Shown here piece by piece: positions 43,323 to 51,611 of a DNA stretch of 64,000 nucleotides. The notes below the pieces were generated by a model. The model saw only the letters and a program-made list of their open reading frames with translations, was not told the origin of the DNA and ran no database searches. Position numbers and translations under genes: made by a program. Numbering within the stretch: the first letter of the stretch is position 1; each line of letters opens with the position of its first letter. Origin of the DNA: Thermoanaerobacterium xylanolyticum LX-11 (GTDB lineage Bacteria > Bacillota > Thermoanaerobacteria > Thermoanaerobacterales > Thermoanaerobacteraceae); assembly GCF_000189775.2 (NCBI RefSeq), contig NC_015555.1:1127001-1191000 (forward strand), written 5' to 3'.

Positions 43323-44057
43323 ATTTCAAAGACGCTTGTCATAGCACACCGCGGTGATTCTAAAAATGCTCCGGAAAATACGCTGTCATCATTTAAGAGA
43401 GCCGTTGATGTAGGCTCAGACGGAATAGAATTGGATGTACAGCTTAGCAAAGACGGATATCTTGTGGTAATACACGATGAGCGAGTAGATAGGACGACTG
43501 ACGGAATAGGATATGTTAAAGACTATACATTGAAAGAGCTTAAAAGACTAAGCGCGGGAATAAAATTTGGCAGAGGTTATATGAATGAGAAGATACCTAC
43601 TTTAACAGAGGTTTTTGAGCTACTGGAAAATAAGAGTATATTGGTAAACATAGAGATAAAAAGTGGCTTGATATCATATCCAGGGATAGAAGAGAAACTG
43701 GTTAACTGTATATTTGAATATAATTTTGAGGATTTGGTTTTAATATCATCATTTAATCATTATAGCTTAAAGACAGTGAAGGATATTGAACCAAGGCTTA
43801 ACATTGGACTTTTGTATGAATGTGGACTTGTTGAACCGTGGCATATTGCAAATAGGATGCACGCATATTCGCTTCATCCATTTTATGTAAATATAATACC
43901 TGAGGTTGTGAAAGGGTGCAAATCGAATAATGTCCAATTGTTTCCGTGGACGATTGATGATGAAGAACTTATGAAAAACATGATACGATTGGGTGTTGAT
44001 GGAATAATCACTAATGATCCGTCAAAACTGATTGATTTAGAGAAAAAACTACATTAG
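43323..44057 (+). CDS. Glycerophosphodiester phosphodiesterase (AUU start proposed)
   Basis: 244-residue GDPD-type TIM barrel that cleaves glycerophosphodiesters to glycerol-3-phosphate and an alcohol. The catalytic segment IAHRGDSKNAPENTLSSF (His9, Arg10), ELDVQLSKDGYLVVIHD (metal Glu/Asp and second His) and LVNIEIK are complete, and PWTIDDEELMKNMIRLGVDG closes the barrel. There is no ATG, GTG or TTG before 43431, and starting there would remove the catalytic HRG. ATT 43323 is six bases after the SD AAGGTGG, giving (M)SKTLVIAHRG. I therefore annotate AUU as start. Confidence 0.9.
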   Translation: MSKTLVIAHRGDSKNAPENTLSSFKRAVDVGSDGIELDVQLSKDGYLVVIHDERVDRTTDGIGYVKDYTLKELKRLSAGIKFGRGYMNEKIPTLTEVFELLENKSILVNIEIKSGLISYPGIEEKLVNCIFEYNFEDLVLISSFNHYSLKTVKDIEPRLNIGLLYECGLVEPWHIANRMHAYSLHPFYVNIIPEVVKGCKSNNVQLFPWTIDDEELMKNMIRLGVDGIITNDPSKLIDLEKKLH

Positions 44058-44076
44058 TTTTACAGGAGGACATGGT

Positions 44077-44727
44077 ATGAAATCAAACAAGTGGATGAAA
44101 GATATGACATTAAAAGAAAAGATAGAGTACATTTGGGATTATTATAAGATACACATAATAGTGGGGATTATCGTTGTAGCTATAGTTGCATCATTTGTCA
44201 ATTCAATTTTGACAAATAAAAATTACGTTTTTGACTTCTCAATGATAGGAACATCGATAAATTTTGATAAGGAGATGAATTTCCAGAATACCATAACAAA
44301 AGAACTTTTAGGAACTGATAAAGGGAAAAATCAAGCATTAGTTGAATTTTACATGTTGACAAAAGGCAGTGACGGAAAATTTCAGCTTGATCCCACATCT
44401 GTACAAAAACTTATGGTTAAGATCTCTGCTGAAGAAGTGGATGTTATAGCGCTTGACAAGGATAATTTTTATGCATTAGGAAATCAAGGAGCGTTTTTAA
44501 ATCTTGACACTGTAAAAAATCTTGATTTAAGTGGATTGGACACAGAGAAACTTCCTGCTTCAAAAGATGTCAAAGCTGGCACATATGGCATTTATCTCGA
44601 CAAAGATAATAAATATTTAGATGGGATTGGATATGATTATCATGACAAGATAATTGCTGTGCTATCTAATTCTAAAAACAAAGACTTGTCAGTAAAATTC
44701 CTTAATTGGCTTCTTGATATAAAGTAG
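44077..44727 (+). CDS. Membrane-anchored protein of unknown function
   Basis: 216-residue protein with an amphipathic cytoplasmic N-terminus (MTLKEKIEYIWDYYKIH), one membrane helix (about residues 24-45) and an extracytoplasmic alpha/beta domain of about 165 residues. The IWDYYK-helix arrangement recurs in clostridial membrane proteins. The external part (VDVIALDKDNFYALGNQGAFLNLD) faintly recalls a solute-binding fold, but I would not assign a function. ATG 44077 follows CAGGAGG. It is downstream of the GDPD gene and probably co-transcribed. Confidence 0.7.
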   Translation: MKSNKWMKDMTLKEKIEYIWDYYKIHIIVGIIVVAIVASFVNSILTNKNYVFDFSMIGTSINFDKEMNFQNTITKELLGTDKGKNQALVEFYMLTKGSDGKFQLDPTSVQKLMVKISAEEVDVIALDKDNFYALGNQGAFLNLDTVKNLDLSGLDTEKLPASKDVKAGTYGIYLDKDNKYLDGIGYDYHDKIIAVLSNSKNKDLSVKFLNWLLDIK

Positions 44728-44793
44728 TTTTTCATGTATACTATGAATGTATTTTCAAAACTTGCTTATTGTGAATATTGACGAGGTGATAGT

Positions 44794-45315
44794 GTGAAAG
44801 AAAAAATAAAGCTTCTTAAAGGTGATATAACAGAGCAAGAGGTTGATGCAATTGTAAATGCTGCCAATTCTGGCCTTTTAGGTGGTGGCGGTGTAGATGG
44901 TGCTATACATAGAGCTGGCGGGAAAGTCATAGATGAAGAATGTAGAGAAATAAGAGATAGAGAAGGTGGTTGTCCAACCGGAAAAGCTGTAATAACACAC
45001 GGAGGTAATCTAAAAGCAAGCTACGTTATACACGCAGTTGGGCCAATTTGGAAAGATGGGGATAATGACGAAGACAACTTATTAGCCAGCGCATACATAG
45101 AGAGTTTGAAAATAGCTGATAAATACAATTTAAAGACAATTGCCTTTCCGTCTATAAGCACAGGCGCTTATGGATTTCCTGTTGAAAGGGCTGCAAAAAT
45201 TGCTTTAAGGGCAGTATCTGATTATCTTGACAAAAGTCAAATCAAAGAAGTGAGATTTGTCCTTTATAGTGATAATGATTATGATGTATATTCAAAGGCT
45301 TATGATGAATTATAA
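44794..45315 (+). CDS. Macro domain protein, O-acetyl-ADP-ribose deacetylase type
   Basis: 173-residue single macro domain. The ADP-ribose-binding motifs are textbook: [23 protein letters not shown] with the catalytic Asn/Asp region, and the phosphate loop [12 protein letters not shown]. Relatives hydrolyse O-acetyl-ADP-ribose or remove ADP-ribose from glutamate. No sirtuin or ADP-ribosyltransferase gene is adjacent, so the substrate is open. GTG 44794 is three bases after GAGGTGAT. Confidence 0.93.
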   Translation: MKEKIKLLKGDITEQEVDAIVNAANSGLLGGGGVDGAIHRAGGKVIDEECREIRDREGGCPTGKAVITHGGNLKASYVIHAVGPIWKDGDNDEDNLLASAYIESLKIADKYNLKTIAFPSISTGAYGFPVERAAKIALRAVSDYLDKSQIKEVRFVLYSDNDYDVYSKAYDEL

Positions 45316-45321
45316 ATTAAA

Positions 45322-45344
45322 AGCAGACCAGATATTGGCCTGCT
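45322..45344 (-). terminator. Terminator of uppP (minus strand)
   Basis: AGCAG and CCA pair with TGG and CTGCT across one mismatch, loop GATAT. On the minus strand the stem is followed by TTTAATTT, so it suits uppP; on the plus strand only A follows. Confidence 0.6.
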
Positions 45345-45353
45345 AAAAAATTC

Positions 45354-46160
45354 TTATTTTACTATGTTTGTCAACACAAGTCCTATCATGATTATTCCTA
45401 CTATCAATCTGTAGTAAGCGAAAGGTCTTAATGGATGACTTTTAAGGTATGACAGAAATTTGTCGACAACTATCAAGGCAACGATAAATGACATTATAAA
45501 ACCTACTGCTAAAGCTTCCCACTCTATAGATGTCATTGTGGCTATTCCTTTATGAAGTGATACGACTGTAGCACCAAACATTGTCGGTATAGCCAGGAAA
45601 AATGAAAACTCTGCAGCGGCCTTTACTGATAGTCCTGCCATCATTCCACCCATAATCGTCGATGCCGATCTTGACATGCCGGGGAATAGGGACATACATT
45701 GTGCAACTCCAATCCAAAACGACTTTTTGGGAGTTACTTTATCCATGTCATCGATTTTATAGTTGGAAAATGCGTTTTCTACAATAAGCATCATTATTGC
45801 ACCTATCACAAGTGCTATTGATACTGTAAAAGGTGAGAATAAATGTTTATCGATAAAATCATTTAGCAGAAGTCCTAAAATTGCTGATGGAATGAAAGCG
45901 ATGACGATCTTAAGCCATAATCTGAATCCCCATTTATTAGGTGCTAAATTTTTAAGAGAATTCCATATTTTTTCTCTGTAATAATATACGATGGCAAGTA
46001 TAGCACCTAGTTGTATGACCACTTCAAACATTGTGGCATAGGCACCTTTAAAGTTTAATAAATCACCAACGATGATCAGATGGCCTGTTGAAGATACAGG
46101 CAGAAATTCAGTCAAGCCTTCTACGATACCAAGTATAAATGCTTTGATTAAAAGAATCAT
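45354..46160 (-). CDS. uppP: Undecaprenyl-diphosphatase
   Basis: 268-residue BacA-family membrane phosphatase, eight hydrophobic segments, that recycles undecaprenyl pyrophosphate to the monophosphate carrier used by MraY. Catalytic motifs EGLTEFLPVSSTGH (Glu-rich) and PGMSRSASTIMGG (Ser/Arg) are intact. Overproduction confers bacitracin resistance in other bacteria. ATG at 46160, with a weak AGTCGGTA-like SD. Divergent from bofA across a 143-base AT-rich gap. Confidence 0.97.
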   Translation of the reverse strand: MILLIKAFILGIVEGLTEFLPVSSTGHLIIVGDLLNFKGAYATMFEVVIQLGAILAIVYYYREKIWNSLKNLAPNKWGFRLWLKIVIAFIPSAILGLLLNDFIDKHLFSPFTVSIALVIGAIMMLIVENAFSNYKIDDMDKVTPKKSFWIGVAQCMSLFPGMSRSASTIMGGMMAGLSVKAAAEFSFFLAIPTMFGATVVSLHKGIATMTSIEWEALAVGFIMSFIVALIVVDKFLSYLKSHPLRPFAYYRLIVGIIMIGLVLTNIVK

Positions 46161-46264
46161 AAGATACCGACTCCTTACTATTTATTTGTTAAACACTATT
46201 TAATTTTATATTAACTTTAAGTTTAATTCAACATGTCTTTATGTGTTCTAATCTATTTTTAATA

Positions 46265-46273
46265 TGATATAAT
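46265..46273 (+). promoter_or_regulatory. Extended -10 promoter of bofA
   Basis: TGATATAAT (46265-46273) with no good -35, 31 bases before the start. A sigma-E origin is expected for bofA but not visible. Confidence 0.4.
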
Positions 46274-46303
46274 AGGTGTATAATTGTGTTGTGAGGTGGT
46301 TTT

Positions 46304-46576
46304 GTGCTTTTGCCAGGCTTTTTTTCGTTTGCAATAGGAATCATAATACTTGCGTTTGTCGTTTGGCTTTTTGGAAAGTCTATAAAAATACTTTTTAAAT
46401 TTGTCATAAATTCTATAATTGGCTATATTTTTCTTTTGATTTTTAATTTTTTTGGCTCGATTTTTGGCTTAACATTGCATTTAAACATAGTAAATGCCTT
46501 TGTTGCAGGTGTTTTTGGTATACCAGGAATAGTTGTATTGTTGATTTTAAAGTATCTATTTAAAATTTCTTTTTAA
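46304..46576 (+). CDS. bofA: Pro-sigma-K processing inhibitor BofA family protein
   Basis: 90-residue membrane protein with two to three hydrophobic helices and the C-terminal VNAFVAGVFGIPGIVVLLILKYL motif, split by the conserved GxPG, that defines BofA. In B. subtilis it blocks the SpoIVFB protease until the forespore signals. GTG 46304 follows GAGGTGG. Neither sigK nor spoIVF lies in this window, so regulation of the protease is inferred from family alone. Confidence 0.87.
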   Translation: MLLPGFFSFAIGIIILAFVVWLFGKSIKILFKFVINSIIGYIFLLIFNFFGSIFGLTLHLNIVNAFVAGVFGIPGIVVLLILKYLFKISF

Positions 46577-46597
46577 CCCTATTGGGGTTATTTTTTT
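46574..46597 (+). terminator. Rho-independent terminator at the bofA stop
   Basis: TAACCC / GGGTTA stem, five-base loop and seven T; the TAA stop codon is part of the stem. Confidence 0.85.
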
Positions 46598-46651
46598 ATG
46601 ACTAATATTGTTGATTTGATTTGGAATAATAAGTACGAAGGAGGTATTGAA

Positions 46652-46852
46652 ATGGATATAAGAAAGATTATCCTTGATAATTTAAAAAGTCGTTCAAGGG
46701 ACGATATTAAAGGATTTATACAAGAAGCTGTTGATGCAAAGGAGGAGAATGCCATACCTGGTCTTGGCATAATTTTTGAAGCAGCATGGGAGAAAATGAA
46801 TGATAATGAGAAAAACAACGTGATGGATTACATAATGAGAGGAATATCATAA
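46652..46852 (+). CDS. sspI: Small acid-soluble spore protein SspI-like
   Basis: 66-residue protein matching SspI: the [25 protein letters not shown] stretch (shown here in two halves, [16 protein letters not shown] and MNDNEKN) corresponds to EEKMLPGLGVLFEVIW and TENEKN of B. subtilis SspI. SspI is a minor forespore protein. ATG 46652 is five bases after GAAGGAGG; an upstream in-frame ATG 46598 overlaps the bofA terminator and has no SD. Forespore sigma-G control is expected, but I cannot point to a strong promoter. Confidence 0.87.
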   Translation: MDIRKIILDNLKSRSRDDIKGFIQEAVDAKEENAIPGLGIIFEAAWEKMNDNEKNNVMDYIMRGIS

Positions 46853-46876
46853 AGGGTATCTTGATTGATACCCTTT
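46851..46876 (+). terminator. Bidirectional terminator hairpin between sspI and the permease gene
   Basis: Perfect ten-pair stem AAAGGGTATC / GATACCCTTT with loop TTGATT, lying between convergent genes. The A/T ends of the stem supply a short U stretch on either strand. Confidence 0.65.
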
Positions 46877-46880
46877 ATGA

Positions 46881-48236
46881 TTATAGTAGCAATACTGTCG
46901 CTATGTAGCCGCAAGTCAAACCTATGATTACTGGAAGCAGATTTCTTTTGACTATTGCATCAGGATCCACCTTAATGACTGCAGTTACAGGTACTACGCT
47001 CCAAGGTATTATGGTGCCACCACCAACCCATATACAGGTTATTTCACCTAATGAAGCTAATATTGATGAATTTATATTAAGTGTATGGGCAAAAGTTTTA
47101 GAAAGTGCACCTACCAAAGGTAGTCCAGAAAATCCTGAGCCTGATAGCCCTGTCAGTATTCCTATCAAAAGCTGCATTAATGCTACAGTGTATTTATTTA
47201 AAGGAATGTGCTTTGAAAGGTATATGCCGAGATCCATGAGATATCCTTTCGCATCTGGACCTATGACCTCTTTTGCAGTTGTCAACTCTCCTAAAAAGAA
47301 AAAAGCACTTATCAATATTATTGGAGCAAATGTTTTGATTCCAGACAAGAAACCATTTTTCAAGTAGTCTCTTGTCTTATTTAAGAAATCTTTTTGTATG
47401 ATTGTTGATGCTATAAGCACGATTATTGCAGTGCCGCCGATCAATGCCGTCGCTGCATTTCCTTTGATTTTTAAAATGTACATTAAAAAAGTATCGATGG
47501 CAAAAAAGAGTACAGCGACAAATGAAATAATGTAACTTTCTTTATATATTTTCTTTTCACTTGAATTGCTTCCGTAAATTTTTTTATTACCTCTATTATT
47601 TTTTAACTTTTTCATCGTAACAAAATAAAAGAAAATTATTGTTGCAAGAGATGTTACACCCCATACTGGTATGCTACTTAAAATTAATTTTGATGTAGGT
47701 ATTCCTAATGTTTTAGCTGTTACAGATGGGACACCTTGTATAAAAAAATCTCCTGACAAAGCAGCTCCAAAGCCGAATATGGTTACTAAAGATGCAAAAC
47801 TCAATTCATCAAAGCCTGATTTCAAAACAGGCCCGATTAAGACAGCACCTATTAAACCAACAGCAGGTGATGGCCACAAGAAAAAAGATAAAACCATCAT
47901 CACTATGCCGACGATCCAAAATGTTTTACTCGGAGAGCTTAGAAATCTCAATAATGGCTTTGTTATGACAACATCTGCTCCTATATCATCAAGTGCGTGT
48001 GACATGGCAATAATCAGAGATATGATAAGTATTACCTGCCAAAGCTCTTTTCCGGATACAAATACAGAAGAATACAAAATTTCAATAGATTTCAATACGT
48101 TTTTAGTCTGTGACATTGCTACGGCAAATATGCTTGCAATGCAAGGCAAAATTATGTCTTTTCGGAAGACCATGAATAAAAATATTACAAATATTGAAAT
48201 TAAATAGACAATATGTGTTGTTGTTATATTTACCAT
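46881..48236 (-). CDS. Ion-transporter-superfamily-like permease of unknown substrate
   Basis: 451-residue polytopic protein with about eleven hydrophobic segments in two halves. Each half has a glycine/serine-rich re-entrant-like stretch: SPAVGLIGAVLIGPV and GLSGSGFSGLPLVGAL. SLGEITCIWVGGGTIIPW follows. This layout resembles IT-superfamily organic-acid or gluconate/citrate permeases, but I cannot name the family with confidence. The ATG follows a GAGGTG on the minus strand. It is monocistronic, convergent with sspI and divergent from fprA. Confidence 0.7.
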   Translation of the reverse strand: MVNITTTHIVYLISIFVIFLFMVFRKDIILPCIASIFAVAMSQTKNVLKSIEILYSSVFVSGKELWQVILIISLIIAMSHALDDIGADVVITKPLLRFLSSPSKTFWIVGIVMMVLSFFLWPSPAVGLIGAVLIGPVLKSGFDELSFASLVTIFGFGAALSGDFFIQGVPSVTAKTLGIPTSKLILSSIPVWGVTSLATIIFFYFVTMKKLKNNRGNKKIYGSNSSEKKIYKESYIISFVAVLFFAIDTFLMYILKIKGNAATALIGGTAIIVLIASTIIQKDFLNKTRDYLKNGFLSGIKTFAPIILISAFFFLGELTTAKEVIGPDAKGYLMDLGIYLSKHIPLNKYTVALMQLLIGILTGLSGSGFSGLPLVGALSKTFAHTLNINSSILASLGEITCIWVGGGTIIPWSVVPVTAVIKVDPDAIVKRNLLPVIIGLTCGYIATVLLL

Positions 48237-48297
48237 TGTAACACCTCATTTTTTGCGTTTTTATTTACTCGTTTCAATTACATATTTTGTGTTGAGT

Positions 48298-48327
48298 TTG
48301 GCAAAATTATTAAAAATATGATAAAAT
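48298..48327 (+). promoter_or_regulatory. Putative sigma-A promoter of fprA
   Basis: TTGGCA (48298-48303), 18 bases, TAAAAT (48322-48327) with an upstream TG two positions away; each hexamer has five of six consensus bases. Confidence 0.55.
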
Positions 48328-48349
48328 ATTCGGTAAGGAGGTAGTTAAA

Positions 48350-49528
48350 ATGAAACCAATGAAGCTTAAAGATGGTGTAACAAAAATTGGTGCAGTACAT
48401 TTTGAAAGAAGATTGTTTGACTCTCTTATTCCACTTCCTGACGGGACAAGCTATAACGCTTATCTAATAGAAGGCAGTGAAAAGATAGCTTTGATAGACA
48501 CAGTTGATCCTATGAAAATAGAAGTGCTTATGGATCAATTGAAAGATGTACAAAAGATAGACTATATTGTATCAAATCATTCTGAACAGGACCATTCTGG
48601 TGGAATTCCTTTTGTTTTAGAAAAGTATCCTGATGCAAAAGTCATATGCACTCCGAAAGCAAAGGCCTTTTTAATGGATCTTTTACATATTTCTGAAGAC
48701 AAGATAATAACTGTAGAAGACAATGAAACTGTATCTCTTGGAGGAAAGACTCTTAGGTTTATTCATGCCCCGTGGGTACATTGGCCTGAGACCATGTTTA
48801 CATATCTTGAAGAAGACAATATCCTCTTTACATGTGATTTTTTAGGTTCACATTTAGCTACATCGAAGCTTTTTGCAGAAGATGAATGCCATGTTTATAA
48901 TTCTGCAAAGCGATACTATGCAGAAATAATGATGCCTTTTAGAAGCTTTATAGCAAAGAATCTTGAAAAGATAAAAGATTTAAAAATAGATTACATAGCA
49001 CCTTCTCACGGCCCGGTTTACAATAAACCACAATTTATTTTTGATGCGTACAATAGCTGGGTATACGACGAACCGAAGAATATAGTTGTTATACCTTATG
49101 TTACAATGCATGGCTCTGTTAAAGCAATGGTGGATTATTTGACTGCTGTGCTTTCGCAAAAAGGTGTCATCGTAAAACCGTTTGATTTGACAGTTACGGA
49201 TTTAGGTGAACTTGCTATGTCATTAGTTGACGCTGCCACAATAGTCGTAGGTACCCCGACGGTTTTGGCTGGGGCACATCCACAGGTGATTTATGCTACA
49301 TATCTCGCAAATGCCTTAAAGCCAAAAACTAAATTTTTATCAATTGTTGGATCATACAGTTGGGGCGGAAAAACTATTGACCAATTGTCCAGCATGATCA
49401 CGAATTTAAAAGTTGAAGTGATACCGCCAGTATTTATAAAAGGTCTACCGAAAGAAGAAGATTATAAGCTTTTAGATAAATTGGCAGAAACTATAGTTGA
49501 AAAACATAAAGAAGCAAACATCAAATAA
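48350..49528 (+). CDS. fprA: Flavodiiron protein FprA (A-type flavoprotein)
   Basis: 392-residue cytosolic O2/NO-reducing enzyme of anaerobes. The N-terminal beta-lactamase-like domain carries the diiron ligands: His77, Glu79 and Asp81-His82 in NHSEQDHSGG, His144 in WVHWPET, Asp in TCDFLGSH and His in PSHGPVY. The C-terminal flavodoxin domain begins near VVIPYVTMHGSVKAM and ends around SYSWGGKTIDQL. It detoxifies oxygen or nitric oxide using rubredoxin or F420-type donors. SD AAGGAGG is eight bases before ATG. No rubredoxin gene is adjacent. Confidence 0.95.
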   Translation: MKPMKLKDGVTKIGAVHFERRLFDSLIPLPDGTSYNAYLIEGSEKIALIDTVDPMKIEVLMDQLKDVQKIDYIVSNHSEQDHSGGIPFVLEKYPDAKVICTPKAKAFLMDLLHISEDKIITVEDNETVSLGGKTLRFIHAPWVHWPETMFTYLEEDNILFTCDFLGSHLATSKLFAEDECHVYNSAKRYYAEIMMPFRSFIAKNLEKIKDLKIDYIAPSHGPVYNKPQFIFDAYNSWVYDEPKNIVVIPYVTMHGSVKAMVDYLTAVLSQKGVIVKPFDLTVTDLGELAMSLVDAATIVVGTPTVLAGAHPQVIYATYLANALKPKTKFLSIVGSYSWGGKTIDQLSSMITNLKVEVIPPVFIKGLPKEEDYKLLDKLAETIVEKHKEANIK

Positions 49529-49591
49529 TTAATGTATCATAGAAGAATATAATAGCAAATTTGTGTATAGAATATCCTGTGAGGTGATTTC

Positions 49592-49903
49592 ATGATTAAT
49601 TTAAACGGACAAAATACCATAGCTCCTGGCATTATTAGTGCTATGACAACTTATGAAGAAGATTCACTTTTAAAGAAATCACAGGATGCATTAAATGTGT
49701 ACGTCAATGGTGACTTCGTGGGTAAAAAAGTGCTTGTTGCAAACGGCGATGGTGGTATTAATGCAGTAAAGGAGTATTTACTAAACAAAGGATATTCTGG
49801 CTTTGAATATAAGATAGACGGCAACAACATAATGATACAGATTGACAAAGGTGTGTGTGATGAAATAAAAAGATTGTTGAATGTGTATTTAACTATACGG
49901 TAA
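49592..49903 (+). CDS. Small protein of unknown function
   Basis: 103-residue soluble protein, not recognised. It has predicted strand-helix alternation: ALNVYVNGDFVGKKVLVANG, then an AVKEYLLNKGY helix, the hairpin FEYKIDGNNIMIQIDKG and a C-terminal helix. No signal peptide, Cys or membrane segment. Good SD (GAGGTGAT) before ATG 49592 and a terminator at its stop support a real gene. It lies 63 bases after fprA and may share its transcript. Confidence 0.65.
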   Translation: MINLNGQNTIAPGIISAMTTYEEDSLLKKSQDALNVYVNGDFVGKKVLVANGDGGINAVKEYLLNKGYSGFEYKIDGNNIMIQIDKGVCDEIKRLLNVYLTIR

Positions 49904-49927
49904 GGAGCTTTAATGCTCCTATTTTTT
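49903..49927 (+). terminator. Rho-independent terminator after the 103-residue protein gene
   Basis: AGGAGC / GCTCCT stem, TTTAAT loop, then ATTTTTT. Confidence 0.8.
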
Positions 49928-49943
49928 CATTTTAAGATGATTA

Positions 49944-49972
49944 TTGACGTTTCTTTATTTCAATAATTATAA
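49944..49972 (+). promoter_or_regulatory. Possible promoter upstream of zwf
   Basis: TTGACG (49944-49949), 17 bases, TTATAA (49967-49972). A TATAAT at 49981-49986 lacks a -35. The remaining 150 bases to zwf are very AT-rich (leader of ATTAAT-type repeats) and hold nothing else I can support. Confidence 0.4.
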
Positions 49973-50132
49973 AAAAGTAGTATAATATCTATTAAGAAAA
50001 ATATATTAATAAATAATAATTATTAATAGCTGAAATTTTTATGAAAGTTATTTTAAAAAATTCTGTTTCTGAGTTATTATAATGTATAGAAATGGTTAAA
50101 ATTTAAGACATTAAATGAAAGAAGGTGATATT

Positions 50133-51611
50133 ATGGGAACAGATAATATATCCAGTGTTATGGTTATTTTTGGTGGCACAGGAGACTTAACTCATAGAAA
50201 GTTGATGCCCGCTGTTTACAATTTGCTTTATGACAAAAGCCTTCCAGAAAATTTTTGCGTCGTTTCAGTTGGAAGGCGTGATAAGACGGATGAAATTTAT
50301 CGCAATGAAGTCTATGAATCTATTAAGAAATTTTCAAGAATTAAAATAGATGATGAGCTTTGGAAAAATTTAAGAGATAGAATATACTATCAAAAGTTTG
50401 AGTTTAATGATGACTATGGATACTCAAAACTTAAAGATTTTTTGAGAATGCTTGATGATAAATATCAAACAAATGGAAATAGAATTTATTACTTGGCAGT
50501 AGCTCCTGAGTATTTTGAACTAATTGTTGAAAAGTTGCATCAACATGGAATGGCGGAGAATGAAAAGTCGTGGCAAAGAGTCATGATAGAAAAACCATTT
50601 GGCAAGGATCTGAATTCTGCAGTTTATTTAAATAAAAAGATAACTGATGTTTTTACTGAGAAAAATACGTATCGCATAGACCATTATTTAGGCAAAGAAA
50701 TGTTGCAAAACATAATGGTAATCAGGTTTGCCAATGTGTTTTTTGAGCCAGTTTGGAACAACAAATATATAGACAATGTTCAGATATCCTCCAGCGAGAT
50801 GGTTGGTGTAGAAAATAGAGGTGGATATTATGAAAAAGCTGGTGCGCTAAGAGACATGATTCAAAATCATATGTTGCAGCTTTTGACGCTGACTGCCATG
50901 GAGCCGCCTATTGATCTTACTACTGATTCTATCCATGATGAAAAAGTGAAGGTGTTAAAATCTCTTAAGGAGTTGACGCCGGATCTTGTATTGAAAAATG
51001 CAGTTAGAGGTCAATATGAAGGCTATAGGAACGAGGATAGAGTATCGCCTGATTCCGATACAGAGACATTTGCTGCACTTAAAGTCTTTGTGGACAATTT
51101 TAGATGGGCCGGTGTACCTTTCTACATAAGAACAGGTAAAAAATTGCCAGTAAAATCCACTGAAATAGTAATACAGTTTAAACCTCTCCCAGGCGTTTTG
51201 TACTTTAAAGAGTACGGTGGACTTATGCCAGACTTGTTAGTCATTAAGATACAACCTGAAGAAGGCGTCTTTTTGCAGTTTAATGCAAAAAGACCTGGTA
51301 CTTTAAATAAGGTGATACCGGTGCGAATGGATTTTTGCCAAAATTGTCAAGTTGGTATGAATTCCCCAGAAGCTTATGAAAGATTGATTTACGACGCGCT
51401 GCGAGGTGATTCTACTCTTTTTACAAGATGGGATGAAGTTGAGTATTCATGGAGATATGTAGACAAAATAGCTGAGGTCTGGAAGAACAATAAACCAGAG
51501 TTTCCCAACTACAAACCAGGAACATGGGGACCTTATGATGCTGATGAATTGCTTCTTAGAGATAATTTTAAGTGGTGGAATATAGGAGGTTTTTACGATG
51601 AAAATGTATGA
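50133..51611 (+). CDS. zwf: Glucose-6-phosphate 1-dehydrogenase
   Basis: 492-residue NADP-dependent enzyme that opens the oxidative pentose phosphate pathway. The N-terminal nucleotide motif FGGTGDLTHRKLMPA and the active-site RIDHYLGKEMLQN (with catalytic His and Lys) are intact, and the C-terminal G6PD domain reaches WGPYDADELL. ATG 50133 has AAGGTGAT four bases upstream; ATG 50115 precedes the SD. No 6-phosphogluconate dehydrogenase gene is adjacent. Head of a dense six-gene run ending with sdaAA. Confidence 0.95.
   Translation: MGTDNISSVMVIFGGTGDLTHRKLMPAVYNLLYDKSLPENFCVVSVGRRDKTDEIYRNEVYESIKKFSRIKIDDELWKNLRDRIYYQKFEFNDDYGYSKLKDFLRMLDDKYQTNGNRIYYLAVAPEYFELIVEKLHQHGMAENEKSWQRVMIEKPFGKDLNSAVYLNKKITDVFTEKNTYRIDHYLGKEMLQNIMVIRFANVFFEPVWNNKYIDNVQISSSEMVGVENRGGYYEKAGALRDMIQNHMLQLLTLTAMEPPIDLTTDSIHDEKVKVLKSLKELTPDLVLKNAVRGQYEGYRNEDRVSPDSDTETFAALKVFVDNFRWAGVPFYIRTGKKLPVKSTEIVIQFKPLPGVLYFKEYGGLMPDLLVIKIQPEEGVFLQFNAKRPGTLNKVIPVRMDFCQNCQVGMNSPEAYERLIYDALRGDSTLFTRWDEVEYSWRYVDKIAEVWKNNKPEFPNYKPGTWGPYDADELLLRDNFKWWNIGGFYDENV

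Noticed and set aside
46189-46227. Four TTAA-type hexamers at 11-bp steps (46189, 46200, 46211, 46222) in the uppP/bofA gap, like a PHO array
   Set aside because: The hexamers are TTAAAC, TTAATT, TTAACT and TTTAAT, none with the full TTAACA/TTTACA core; the region is extremely AT-rich and the last repeat is 40 bases from the nearest -10, unlike the two real arrays.
46924-47367. 147-codon plus-strand frame inside the permease gene
   Set aside because: Same reason: antisense shadow without SD or conserved features.
47671-48207. 178-codon plus-strand frame inside the permease gene
   Set aside because: Antisense shadow of a membrane protein; product is polar without any recognisable domain, no SD, and the minus-strand gene has clear membrane topology and SD.
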